Shown here piece after piece: positions 34,151 to 41,919 of a stretch of DNA of 64,000 nucleotides (position 1 is its first letter; each line of letters begins with the position of its first letter). The notes beneath the pieces are model-generated. The model was not told the origin of the DNA. It did no database searches and saw only the letters and a list, made by a program, of their open reading frames with translations. The stretch lies in the NCBI GenBank assembly GCA_943367595.1, contig CALRJS020000014.1:20707-84706 (forward strand). The letters run 5' to 3'. This DNA comes from MW101C3 sp943367595 (GTDB taxonomy: Bacteria > Cyanobacteriota > Cyanobacteriia > PCC-6307 > Cyanobiaceae). A program made the translations under genes and the position numbers.

Positions 34151-35437
34151 GTGACGGCCACCCTCTCTCGTGCCACCTTCACGGGGCTGCGCTGCAAGGA
34201 ATGCGGCCACCCCTACGACGCCGGAGCCCGCCACGTCTGCGAAGACGTCTGTTTCGGACCTCTGGAAGTCGTCTACGACTACGACGCCATCCGCGCCAGG
34301 GTCACCCGGGCCACGATCGAGGCGGGGCCGGCCTCCATCTGGCGCTACCGCGAATTTCTGCCCGTGCAGGGCGATCCCATTGATGTGGGCACCGGCTTCA
34401 CGCCCCTGGTGCGCGCGAACCGTCTGGCCCGGCGCCTCGGCCTCAAGCACCTCTACATCAAGAACGACGGCGTCAACATGCCCACCCTGTCCTTCAAGGA
34501 CCGGGTGGTGTCGGTGGCCCTCACCCGCGCCCGCGAGCTCGGCTTCACCACGGTGAGCTGCGCCAGCACCGGCAACCTGGCCAACTCCACCGCCGCCATC
34601 GCCGCCCACGCGGGCCTCGAATGCTGCGTGTTCATCCCCGCCGATCTGGAGCTGGGCAAGGTGCTCGGCACCTTGATCTACAACCCCACCCTGATGGCGG
34701 TGAAGGGCAACTACGACCAGGTCAACAGGCTGTGTTCGGAAGTGGCCAACACCTACGGCTGGGGCTTCGTGAACATCAACCTGCGCCCCTACTACTCCGA
34801 AGGCTCCAAAACCCTCGGCTACGAGGTGATCGAGCAGCTGGGCTGGCAACTCCCCGACCACATCGTGGCGCCCCTCGCTTCCGGTTCCCTGTTCACCAAG
34901 ATCCGCAAGGGCTTCGACGAATTCATCAAGGTGGGCCTCGTCGACGAAAAGCCGGTGCGCTTCAGCGGCGCCCAGGCCGAGGGCTGCTCACCGATCGCCC
35001 AGGCCTTTGATGCGGGCCGTGATTTCATCACCCCCGTCAAGCCCGACACCATCGCCAAATCGATCGCCATCGGCAATCCTGCCGATGGTCCCTATGCCCT
35101 CGACATCGCCCGTCGCACGGGCGGCACCATTGCCTCCGTCACCGACGAGGAGATCGTTGCCGGCATCCAGCTGCTGGCCGAAACCGAGGGCGTCTTCACC
35201 GAAACGGCCGGCGGCACCACGATCGCCGTGCTCAAGAAGCTCGCCGAGCAGGGCAAGATCGATCCCGAAGAAACCACCGTCGCCTACATCACCGGCAACG
35301 GCCTCAAAACCCTCGAGGCCGTCAGCGGGGTGGTGGGCGAGCCCCACACAATCGAACCCCAGCTCAGCAGCTTCAATGCCGCCTGGGAGCGGGCCCAATC
35401 CCTGCATCGCGCCACCTGGGAGCCGATGGGGGTCTGA
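34151..35437 (+). CDS. thrC: threonine synthase
   Basis: PLP-dependent enzyme making threonine from O-phosphohomoserine. The protein has an N-terminal zinc-ribbon-like start (LRCKECGHPYDAGARHVC). The PLP lysine is in LSFKDRVVS. The serine-rich phosphate segment is SCASTGNLANSTAAIAAHAG and the late motif is TAGGTTIAVLKKL-like (ETAGGTTIA). Start GTG 34151, 428 residues. This long form with the CxxC head is common in cyanobacteria. A small MoaD/ThiS-like gene follows 59 bases later, apparently in the same transcript. Confidence 0.94.
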   Translation: MTATLSRATFTGLRCKECGHPYDAGARHVCEDVCFGPLEVVYDYDAIRARVTRATIEAGPASIWRYREFLPVQGDPIDVGTGFTPLVRANRLARRLGLKHLYIKNDGVNMPTLSFKDRVVSVALTRARELGFTTVSCASTGNLANSTAAIAAHAGLECCVFIPADLELGKVLGTLIYNPTLMAVKGNYDQVNRLCSEVANTYGWGFVNINLRPYYSEGSKTLGYEVIEQLGWQLPDHIVAPLASGSLFTKIRKGFDEFIKVGLVDEKPVRFSGAQAEGCSPIAQAFDAGRDFITPVKPDTIAKSIAIGNPADGPYALDIARRTGGTIASVTDEEIVAGIQLLAETEGVFTETAGGTTIAVLKKLAEQGKIDPEETTVAYITGNGLKTLEAVSGVVGEPHTIEPQLSSFNAAWERAQSLHRATWEPMGV

Positions 35438-35496
35438 CCCCTGCCCACCGGGATTCCCGGCGTTTTCGTTCCTTTCTTCCCCCTTTCCCTCCTCCC

Positions 35497-35772
35497 ATGG
35501 CGATTCAGGTCCTGATTCCCACCCCGCTGCAGAAGTACACCGCCGATCAGGCCAGCGTGGAACTGGAAGCCTCCAGCGTGGATGGCCTGCTGCAGGAGCT
35601 CGACAGCCAGTTCCCCGGCATCAAGGCGCGGCTCACCGATGAGCAGGGCAAGCTGCGTCGCTTCCTGAACGTCTACGTGAACAGCGAAGACATCCGCTTC
35701 CTCGATAACCAGGCCACCCCCTTGAGCGATGGCGATGAGGTGAGCATCGTGCCGGCCGTGGCCGGCGGCTGA
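35497..35772 (+). CDS. MoaD/ThiS-family sulfur-carrier-like protein
   Basis: A 91-residue beta-grasp protein. It has QVLIPTPLQKYTADQ and VDGLLQELDSQFPGIKARL, then FLNVYVNSEDIRFLDNQATP, SDGDEVSIVPAVAGG. The C-terminal Gly-Gly is intact, so it could be adenylated and thiocarboxylated. This matches the CysO-like subgroup. It lies just after thrC, a pairing I recall from other genomes, and could provide sulfur for cysteine or homocysteine synthesis rather than for molybdopterin. No activating enzyme (MoeB-like) is in the window. Confidence 0.88.
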   Translation: MAIQVLIPTPLQKYTADQASVELEASSVDGLLQELDSQFPGIKARLTDEQGKLRRFLNVYVNSEDIRFLDNQATPLSDGDEVSIVPAVAGG

Positions 35773-35866
35773 GGCCAGCAGCAGGCCAAAGGGTGTCATC
35801 GGCGGCCACCCTCCGGCTCCAGACTTGCGTCAATAGGCTCACCGACACCAACCAGCGGCTGGATCC

Positions 35867-36856
35867 ATGACCCAGACCAAGCCAGCAACCGCCACCACGC
35901 CGAGCAACTCCACACGGCTGTCCCCTGCACCCTCGAGCAGCCCAAGCCCCACGGCCCAGCTGTTCGACTACCGCCAGGCGGCCAACCCGATCCGCCACGG
36001 GCTGACCGAACCGATCCCGGACCAGCGCTGGGGCCCTGAGCTCCACGCCAGCGGCCCCTCCGCCGTGCTGCCGCTGGATCTGAGCGGGGCCCTCGGCTGC
36101 AGCGGCCCGGCCACGAGCCCGGCCCTCTCCGCCAACTTCATTCGTCTGCTTCCCGGGGAGTCGATTGAGGCCGGTGCCAACGCCACCAGCCTGCTGTTTT
36201 ACGTACTCCACGGTGAAGGCCGCTGCCACCGGGAGGGCAACGCGATCGCTCCGGCCTTCAGCCAGAGCTGGTGTGAGGGCGACCTGTTCGTGCTGCCGGC
36301 TGGAGCCACTCCACAGCTGGAGGCCACGGCTGAGAGCGTTCTCTACTGGGTGCATGACGCCCCTCTGCTTCGCTATCTGGGTGTGAGCCCCGATCAGGCC
36401 CGCTTTGAGGCCACGTTCTATCCGGGCAGCTGGCTGCGCCAGGAGCTGGCGCTGCTGGCAGCCGACCCCAGCAGCGCCCGCAGCAACCGGCTGAGCCTGC
36501 TGCTGGCCAACACCGCCCTGCCTGCCAGCCGCACAGTCAGCCATACCCTCTGGGCCATGTACGGCATGGTGCCGGCCGGCGCCGTCCAGCCACCGCACCG
36601 GCATCAGTCGGTGGCGCTCGATCTGGTGATCGACTGCGATCCCGGTTGCGCCACGCTCTCCGGCAGCGAGCTCAACGCCGACGGCACAATCCGCAACCCC
36701 GTGCGCATGGAATGGGAACCCGGTGCCGCCTTCGTGACCCCGCCAGGACAGTGGCATTCCCACGTGAACGAAAGCGGCCGCACCGCCCTGTTGCTGCCCA
36801 TTCAGGACGCCGGCCTGCACACCTACCTGCGCAGCCTCGACATCCGTTTCACCTGA
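35867..36856 (+). CDS. bicupin (two-cupin-domain) protein
   Basis: A 329-residue protein with two cupin barrels. The first (about 75-165) contains ANFIRLLPGESIEAGANA and WCEGDLFVLPAGA; the second (about 220-325) contains MYGMVPAGAVQPPHRHQSVA, which supplies the HxH metal ligands, and FVTPPGQWHSHVNES. Only the second barrel has a clear metal site. It resembles gentisate-dioxygenase-type bicupins in layout, but no aromatic substrate is implied. The N-terminal 30 residues are Ser/Thr/Pro-rich. Catalytic role unknown. Confidence 0.75.
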   Translation: MTQTKPATATTPSNSTRLSPAPSSSPSPTAQLFDYRQAANPIRHGLTEPIPDQRWGPELHASGPSAVLPLDLSGALGCSGPATSPALSANFIRLLPGESIEAGANATSLLFYVLHGEGRCHREGNAIAPAFSQSWCEGDLFVLPAGATPQLEATAESVLYWVHDAPLLRYLGVSPDQARFEATFYPGSWLRQELALLAADPSSARSNRLSLLLANTALPASRTVSHTLWAMYGMVPAGAVQPPHRHQSVALDLVIDCDPGCATLSGSELNADGTIRNPVRMEWEPGAAFVTPPGQWHSHVNESGRTALLLPIQDAGLHTYLRSLDIRFT

Positions 36857-36873
36857 GCAGGTGGGTGCGATTC

Positions 36874-36940
36874 ATTCATCCGAACAGGTCGCCTGATCGC
36901 ATGGGCGACCTGATCAAACAGGAGGCCTGTTTGGATGAAT
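36874..36940. repeat. nested inverted repeat (hairpin) between convergent genes
   Basis: Outer arms ATTCATCCGAACAGG (36874-36888) and CCTGTTTGGATGAAT (36926-36940) pair with one mismatch. An inner stem AGGTCGCC (36886-36893) and GGCGACCT (36904-36911) overlaps the outer arm by three bases. It lies 18 bases after the bicupin stop and upstream of the ftsH 3' end, so it may end transcription from both sides although no T-run follows. Confidence 0.8.
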
Positions 36941-36989
36941 CAACCCGAACGCGTGGGTAACCAGATCCAATGGGTAGTCCTTATTCAGC

Positions 36990-37057
36990 AACAGATCTGT
37001 TCAAGTAACAGATCTTATCTAGTAGCAGATCTGATCAAGTAACAGACCTGATCCAAC
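36990..37057. repeat. tandem array, 17-bp period, four units
   Basis: Four 17-bp units start at 36990, 37007, 37024 and 37041 with consensus AACAGATCTGATCAAGT. Each contains a palindromic AGATCT-type core. It sits between the convergent bicupin and ftsH genes. The remaining 135 bases to the ftsH stop show nothing recognisable. Confidence 0.88.
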
Positions 37058-37192
37058 CGTTCCTTCGCTCGATCACCAGTGGATCGAACAGGCCAGTGAA
37101 CGAACAACTCGTGGTGCTCCAGCACTTGCCTGTTCTTCAGGACTCGAGTCCCGAGGAATCACAAGCCAGGTCTCCCCGCCTGCGCAGCCCGC

Positions 37193-39340
37193 TCAGGCCG
37201 CGGACGTGGGGGTGAGCGCCCGCTGGCTGCCGGCTGTCATGGTGGCTTCGTAGCTGTCCACGATCGCCCGGAATTCATCGCCGCTGAGGGTTTCCCGCTC
37301 AATCAGCAGCTCCACCAGATCATCGAGCAGGTCACGACGTGGCTCCAGCTCGGCGACAGCCCGATCGAGCGCGTCCTGAGAGAGAGCGCGCACCTGGGCA
37401 TCAATGCGGCGACCGGTGGTTTCGGCGTAACTGGGCCGCGTGTGAATCAGGTCGCGACCAAGAAACACTTCGGCGGCATCACCTTCAAGTGCCACCGGCC
37501 CCAGCGGCGAAAAGCCATAGCGGGTGACCATCTCGCGGCAGATGCGGGTGGCCATCTGCAGGTCGCCGGAAGCGCCCTGGGTGATTTCGCTGGGGCCGAA
37601 CACCACCAGCTCAGCGGCACGACCGCCCATCACCACCACCAGCCGGGCTTGCAGATACGCGCGGCTGATCAAGCCGGAATCAATGATGTCCTCATCCGGC
37701 ATGGTGCGGGCAAAGCCGCCGACACCGCCGGCCCGCGGCAGCAGGGTCACCTTGTCGAGGCGATCCGCGTGGGGAATGAGGGTGGTGAGCAGGGCGTGCC
37801 CCACTTCGTGGTAAGCGATCAGGCGCTTCTTGGCGCTATCGAGCAGGGGAGCCACGGACAGGCCCATGGTGATGCGCTCCAGGGCATCGCTGAGCGCCTG
37901 GTCGTCAATGCTGGTTTTCTCGCGGCGGGCGGTGAGGATGGCCGCCTCATTCAGCAGGTTGGCCAGATCCGCCCCGGAGAATCCCGGCGTGCGGGCGGCC
38001 CAGCTGGCCATCGACACCTCCTCCGAGAGGGGCCGGCTGCGTGCATGCACAGCCAGGATCGCTTCACGGCCACGCCGGTCGGGCAGATCCACGCTGATCT
38101 GGCGGTCGAAGCGACCGGGCCGGGTGAGGGCGGCGTCCAGAACATCCGGCCGGTTGGTGGCCGCCAGCAGGATCACACCGGAGTTTTCCTCAAAGCCATC
38201 CATTTCGGTCAGCAGCTGGTTGAGGGTCTGCTCCCGTTCGTCGTTGCCACCACCGATGCCCGCACCACGTTGGCGTCCCACGGCATCGACTTCATCAATG
38301 AAGATGATGCAGGGAGCCTTTTCCTTGGCGCGGCGGAACAGATCGCGGACGCGGCTGGCGCCCACGCCAACGAACAACTCAACGAATTCCGAGGCCGCCA
38401 TCGAGAAAAAGGGCACGCCAGCCTCGCCAGCGATCGCCTTGGCGAGGAGGGTTTTGCCGGTGCCGGGCGGGCCCACCAGCAGCACACCGCGCGGAATCTT
38501 GGCGCCGATGGAGGTGAAGCGCTCAGGCTGGCGCAGGAAGCTCACCACTTCCTGCAGTTCTTCCTTGGCCTCGTTGATGCCCGCCACATCCTCAAAACGC
38601 ACCGACACCGTGCCTTCGGGCTGGAGACGCGGCTGGCTGCGCCCGAAGCCGATCGCCTTGTTGGCCACCTGGGAGGAGCGGCGGATCAGCAGCGTGAGGC
38701 CACCCACCAGCATCACCACCAGCAAAACATTCACCACCAGACCAGCGGTGGCATCTTCCTGGCGATCGTCACGGACGCTGAGCGGCACCTTGGCCTGTTC
38801 GGCGGTGCTGAGCAGCAGGGTGTCGTTGGCGAACACCGGCACCCGGGCTTTGCTGCCATCGGCCAAGGTGACCAGGGCTTCCCGCTGGCGCAGCGACAGC
38901 TCCACCTCCTTCACCTGCCCGGCCCGCATCAGGGCCAGCAGCTCGCTGTAGGTGGGAGCCGGAGACTGCTGCACGCCAAGGTTGCCGAAGAGGCCAGGGC
39001 GAGACGGAGCCGCAGCAGGAGGCGTGGCTGCGGGCGTCACTTGCGCGGGAGCTTGTTCTTGCGCTGCTTGCCCCGCGGGGGTCTGCTCTGGGTTGGAGCG
39101 TTCTGCGCTGGGACGTTCTGTGGCGGAGCCTTCTGAAGCGGAGCCAGCTGTGGCGGCCTGCTCAACGTTGCGCTGTTCTGGAGAAGTCTGGTCGCCGGGA
39201 GTGGTGCTGGTGGCGGCTGGCTTCGATTCAGCGGCAGGCGCCGCTGTGGGATCTGGGGCAACCGCCAGGGCAGCGGTGGATCCGCTGGACCAGAGCGGAT
39301 GCACAGGAGGCGCGCTGCTCACGGGGATTTGCTTCTCCAT
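37193..39340 (-). CDS. ftsH: FtsH-family AAA zinc metalloprotease with a low-complexity N-terminus
   Basis: A 715-residue FtsH: Walker A GPPGTGKT, Walker B IIFIDEVDAVG, the SRH segment NRPDVLDAALTRPGRFDR, and the zinc motif HEVGH. FtsH degrades membrane proteins; cyanobacterial paralogues remove damaged D1. The start is ATG 39340; a longer frame to GTG 39463 would overlap rpmF by 57 bases. From this start there is an about 105-residue Pro/Ala/Glu/Gln/Ser-rich stretch, then the periplasmic-type YSELLALMRAGQVKEVELS domain and only one clear membrane helix (LVVNVLLVVMLVGGLTLLI). The usual first helix is not visible. Divergent from rpmF with a 66-base gap. Confidence 0.93.
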   Translation of the reverse strand: MEKQIPVSSAPPVHPLWSSGSTAALAVAPDPTAAPAAESKPAATSTTPGDQTSPEQRNVEQAATAGSASEGSATERPSAERSNPEQTPAGQAAQEQAPAQVTPAATPPAAAPSRPGLFGNLGVQQSPAPTYSELLALMRAGQVKEVELSLRQREALVTLADGSKARVPVFANDTLLLSTAEQAKVPLSVRDDRQEDATAGLVVNVLLVVMLVGGLTLLIRRSSQVANKAIGFGRSQPRLQPEGTVSVRFEDVAGINEAKEELQEVVSFLRQPERFTSIGAKIPRGVLLVGPPGTGKTLLAKAIAGEAGVPFFSMAASEFVELFVGVGASRVRDLFRRAKEKAPCIIFIDEVDAVGRQRGAGIGGGNDEREQTLNQLLTEMDGFEENSGVILLAATNRPDVLDAALTRPGRFDRQISVDLPDRRGREAILAVHARSRPLSEEVSMASWAARTPGFSGADLANLLNEAAILTARREKTSIDDQALSDALERITMGLSVAPLLDSAKKRLIAYHEVGHALLTTLIPHADRLDKVTLLPRAGGVGGFARTMPDEDIIDSGLISRAYLQARLVVVMGGRAAELVVFGPSEITQGASGDLQMATRICREMVTRYGFSPLGPVALEGDAAEVFLGRDLIHTRPSYAETTGRRIDAQVRALSQDALDRAVAELEPRRDLLDDLVELLIERETLSGDEFRAIVDSYEATMTAGSQRALTPTSAA

Positions 39341-39406
39341 GGAGCTTAGCGATTTGACGAAAGGCAGGCCGGCAGCGGAAAGTAGTTGTTTGGCAGTAGG
39401 TAGGGA

Positions 39407-39586
39407 ATGGCTGTTCCCAAGAAGAAAACGTCCAAGGGCAAGCGCAACCAGCGCCACGCGCACTGGAAAGCCAAGGCGGGTGTCGCCGCCAGCAAGGCGC
39501 TCTCGCTCGGCAAAGCCGTGCTCAGCGGCCGGGCTCAGGGCTTCGTTTACCCGATCGACGACAGCGCCGAAACCGAAGAGAGCTGA
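39407..39586 (+). CDS. rpmF: 50S ribosomal protein L32
   Basis: A 59-residue basic protein starting MAVPKKKTSKGKRNQRHAHW, the standard L32 N-terminus. The zinc-binding Cys found in some L32 forms is absent, as expected for the Cys-free form. The ending is short and acidic (DDSAETEES). It is divergent from ftsH, and its 3' end overlaps the convergent glycerate kinase gene by 40 bases. Confidence 0.95.
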   Translation: MAVPKKKTSKGKRNQRHAHWKAKAGVAASKALSLGKAVLSGRAQGFVYPIDDSAETEES

Positions 39587-40782
39587 TCGGCTGCCAGACG
39601 GGCCCCCTCACCGGTGCCCATCCAACGGAAGCGGCGCCGGCTATCCAGCAGCCCCACCGCTTCCACAATCTGCTGTTTGCCTGGGTCCGTGCACCAGACC
39701 AACGGATCCTGATAAAGGGCCGGTGGCAGAGAGCACAGGCTGGCCCGCACGATCCTTTCCAGATCGGCCCCACGCAACGCTGTGCCTTCCGGGCGTGCGC
39801 CTTCTGAGGAGTCGCTGAACGCGGAAGCGCTGATCCCGGCATGCCCACCCCCTGCAGCAGCGCTCACCCCAGGGTTGTGCTCCACCGGGGCGCTCTTTGT
39901 GTAGCCACCCTCGACTGCGCCGCCCTCCACTGAGCGGCGCTCCGCCTCCCTGCCGTTGACTGCGCTGCCCTTGATGGAGCCGCCCAGGCGGCGCTGGCGG
40001 GCTTCAGCCTGAAAGCGCCAGCGGTGTGGCCAGCTCCAGTCGAGAGGTCGCAGCAGCCACAGCCCATCCAGCTGCTCCCATACAGGCGCGTAGGGCAGCA
40101 GCGCAGTGTCCCAGTGCGGCAGCCAGGCCTGCTCTTCGGGGGTCAGCCCCAGGGACGCCCCACCCCCCAGCCGCTCCAGCCGCTCCGCCAGTGCCGCCGG
40201 GCCGATCGCGCGGCAACCGATCATCCAGCCCTCCAGCAGCACCACATCGGCCTGCTGGGCGCTCCAATCGCTGCGATCACCACGCCCTTGCCGCAGGCGT
40301 TTGTCGAAACGGGGCCAGCGCAGCACCCCGTCCTGCCGCCAGCTTGCGAGCTGGTGGGCGAGCAGGTCCGCGTCATGGCTGCCGGGGGGAACCCGGTCGA
40401 CACCAAAGGGGTTGCCCGCCATCCGGCTGATTCGCTCCTGCCAGGGCCAGTAGAAGTCGTCGATCGAGAGGCTGCTCAGGCGCAGGCCCAGCGCCGGTGC
40501 CAAGGCACTGAGCCAGGCACCGAGGCTTGATTTGCCGGCGCCCACCGGGGCGTTGAGGCCGATCAGCAGGCGCTTGCCCTTGCCCACCGCGCCCTGGCAG
40601 CGGCTCAGCAGCGGCAACACCACCGCCCAGCGCGGATCAGGCGGAATGGACAGGACGTCTGGATGCTGCCGCCAGCGCTCCTGCCAAGCCACAGGATCCT
40701 CCACGCCACAGGCCTGCAGCAGGCGCTGATAGGGAGTTTCAGGCCAGAGCGGGGAGAAGGCAGGGTCCAGTGGCAGCGTCAC
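39547..40782 (-). CDS. glycerate kinase (GLYK, D-glycerate 3-kinase type) with an insert
   Basis: A P-loop kinase that returns photorespiratory glycerate to 3-phosphoglycerate. Walker A is GLNAPVGAGKSSL (about 75-87), followed by LSIDDFYWPWQER, GNPFGVDRVPPGSHD, WPRFDKRLRQGRGDR and LLEGWMIGCRA, the usual GLYK order. Residues about 268-336 are a Gly/Ser/Ala/Glu-rich insert with repeats (SVEGGAVEGG) between the RFQAEARQRR helix and the terminal LSSLPPALY-like segment (SLCSLPPALYQDP). First gene of an operon with the Ycf20-like and CbbY-like genes reading from right to left is the CbbY gene; this one is last. It overlaps rpmF by 40 bases at the 3' end. Confidence 0.86.
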   Translation of the reverse strand: MTLPLDPAFSPLWPETPYQRLLQACGVEDPVAWQERWRQHPDVLSIPPDPRWAVVLPLLSRCQGAVGKGKRLLIGLNAPVGAGKSSLGAWLSALAPALGLRLSSLSIDDFYWPWQERISRMAGNPFGVDRVPPGSHDADLLAHQLASWRQDGVLRWPRFDKRLRQGRGDRSDWSAQQADVVLLEGWMIGCRAIGPAALAERLERLGGGASLGLTPEEQAWLPHWDTALLPYAPVWEQLDGLWLLRPLDWSWPHRWRFQAEARQRRLGGSIKGSAVNGREAERRSVEGGAVEGGYTKSAPVEHNPGVSAAAGGGHAGISASAFSDSSEGARPEGTALRGADLERIVRASLCSLPPALYQDPLVWCTDPGKQQIVEAVGLLDSRRRFRWMGTGEGARLAADQLSSVSALSSIG

Positions 40783-41123
40783 GAGCCCAGCTTGAACGCC
40801 TCCGCCACCACGGCATAGACGAACCCGAGGCGCAGGTGGTCGCAGATCACCCAGGCCAGGGTGGGTTCACCGCGCACCTGATGGCTGCGCACCCGCACCA
40901 GCACTTCGAGGAGCACCACCAACAGAAGCACCACCACCGGCCGTTGCCCGATGGTGACGAGGAAATAGGAGGTGAGGTTGTTGCCGGCGAAATACCCGGC
41001 CAGCAGGGCGATCAACGACAGGCTGCGGCGTCGCCAGGTGCCGCGCACCCCCTGCAGCAGGGCAGCGGCACTGCGATCAAGCAGGTGCTGAAAGCGGGTG
41101 GCCTGAACCGGCGGGGTGCTCAT
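40779..41123 (-). CDS. Ycf20 family membrane protein (DUF565)
   Basis: A 114-residue protein with three hydrophobic segments (SLSLIALLAGYFAGNNLTSYFL, written here in part as LIALLAGYFAG; VVVLLLVVLLEVLV; LGFVYAVVAEAFKLG). The core WRRRSLSLIALLAGYFAGNN matches Ycf20 (DUF565), conserved in cyanobacteria and algal plastids and linked in plants to non-photochemical quenching. ATGA overlap both with the CbbY-like gene upstream and the glycerate kinase downstream. Function in cyanobacteria is not established. Confidence 0.85.
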   Translation of the reverse strand: MSTPPVQATRFQHLLDRSAAALLQGVRGTWRRRSLSLIALLAGYFAGNNLTSYFLVTIGQRPVVVLLLVVLLEVLVRVRSHQVRGEPTLAWVICDHLRLGFVYAVVAEAFKLGS

Positions 41124-41896
41124 GACGGAACGGCCAGCTGCTCGAGATAGGAGAGCGTGATCAGGCCGTCAGGGCAAGCAGGGCCCTGCAGCACTGAGAC
41201 GGGAGCGCCGGCCTCACCCAGCTGGCTCACGATGGCGGCAGCCCCTTCGAACACAGCGAGCGGTTCCCGCCGGGTGGCTTCGCTGAGGGTCACCAGGGTG
41301 CGCAGGCCAGCAGCCGTGGCGGCCCGGGTGCCGTTGCTGGAGTCCTCAATCGCCACCACCGCCGCCGCCGGCATCGCCAACTGGCTGAGGGCAAGGGTAT
41401 AGGCGTCGGGTGCGGGTTTCAGGGCGGCCACATCATCGCCGCACACAAGAAACGCGAAGGCCGCAGCGGCGCCAGGCAGCAGGCGCTCGATCAGCGCCTG
41501 GGCGGAGAGTCGGGCGCTGGTGGTGACCACCGCCTGGCTGAGGCCAGCGCTGGCGGCGGCCGTGATCAACCGCTCCACGCCCGGGCGCAGCCGGATCGCC
41601 CCTGCCGCCATCAGCGCTGTGTAGTGCTGTTGCTTGCGGCGCACCAGCGCATCCAGCAAGGCGGGATCGGGGGGCTCAGGCCCCTGGTCGCTGAGAAAGA
41701 CGCGCAACCGCTCCCGGCCGCCACTGATCGCCAGCAACTGGATGTAGGTGGCCGGATTCCAGTGCCAGGGGAGGCCTTCCTCGGCGAACGCCAGGTTGAA
41801 GGCCGGGCGATGACCGTCCAGCTCCGTTTCCGCCAGCGTGCCGTCCACGTCCCAGAGCAGGGCGCCAAGGGAATGCTTCAGAGGGGCGTCATCCAT
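41120..41896 (-). CDS. HAD-IA phosphatase, CbbY-like
   Basis: A 258-residue HAD hydrolase. Motif I is LLWDVDGTLAETELDGHRPAFN, which also gives the CbbY-type cap start; the cap has YIQLLAISGGRERLRVFL; motif II is QAVVTTSARLS; motif III/IV are ALKPAPDAYTLAL and AIEDSSNGTRAA. Proteobacterial and plant CbbY dephosphorylate xylulose-1,5-bisphosphate, an inhibitor of Rubisco. With glycerate kinase and Ycf20 in the same operon the context is Rubisco side-product metabolism; substrate is inference. Divergent from recJ with 23 bases between starts. Confidence 0.82.
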   Translation of the reverse strand: MDDAPLKHSLGALLWDVDGTLAETELDGHRPAFNLAFAEEGLPWHWNPATYIQLLAISGGRERLRVFLSDQGPEPPDPALLDALVRRKQQHYTALMAAGAIRLRPGVERLITAAASAGLSQAVVTTSARLSAQALIERLLPGAAAAFAFLVCGDDVAALKPAPDAYTLALSQLAMPAAAVVAIEDSSNGTRAATAAGLRTLVTLSEATRREPLAVFEGAAAIVSQLGEAGAPVSVLQGPACPDGLITLSYLEQLAVPS

Positions 41897-41919
41897 GCAC
41901 GGAGGGTAGACAAAGGCGC

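Noticed and set aside
37193..39340. HEVGH instead of HEAGH in FtsH as a loss of the zinc site
   Set aside because: The HExxH ligands are intact; only a non-ligand residue differs.
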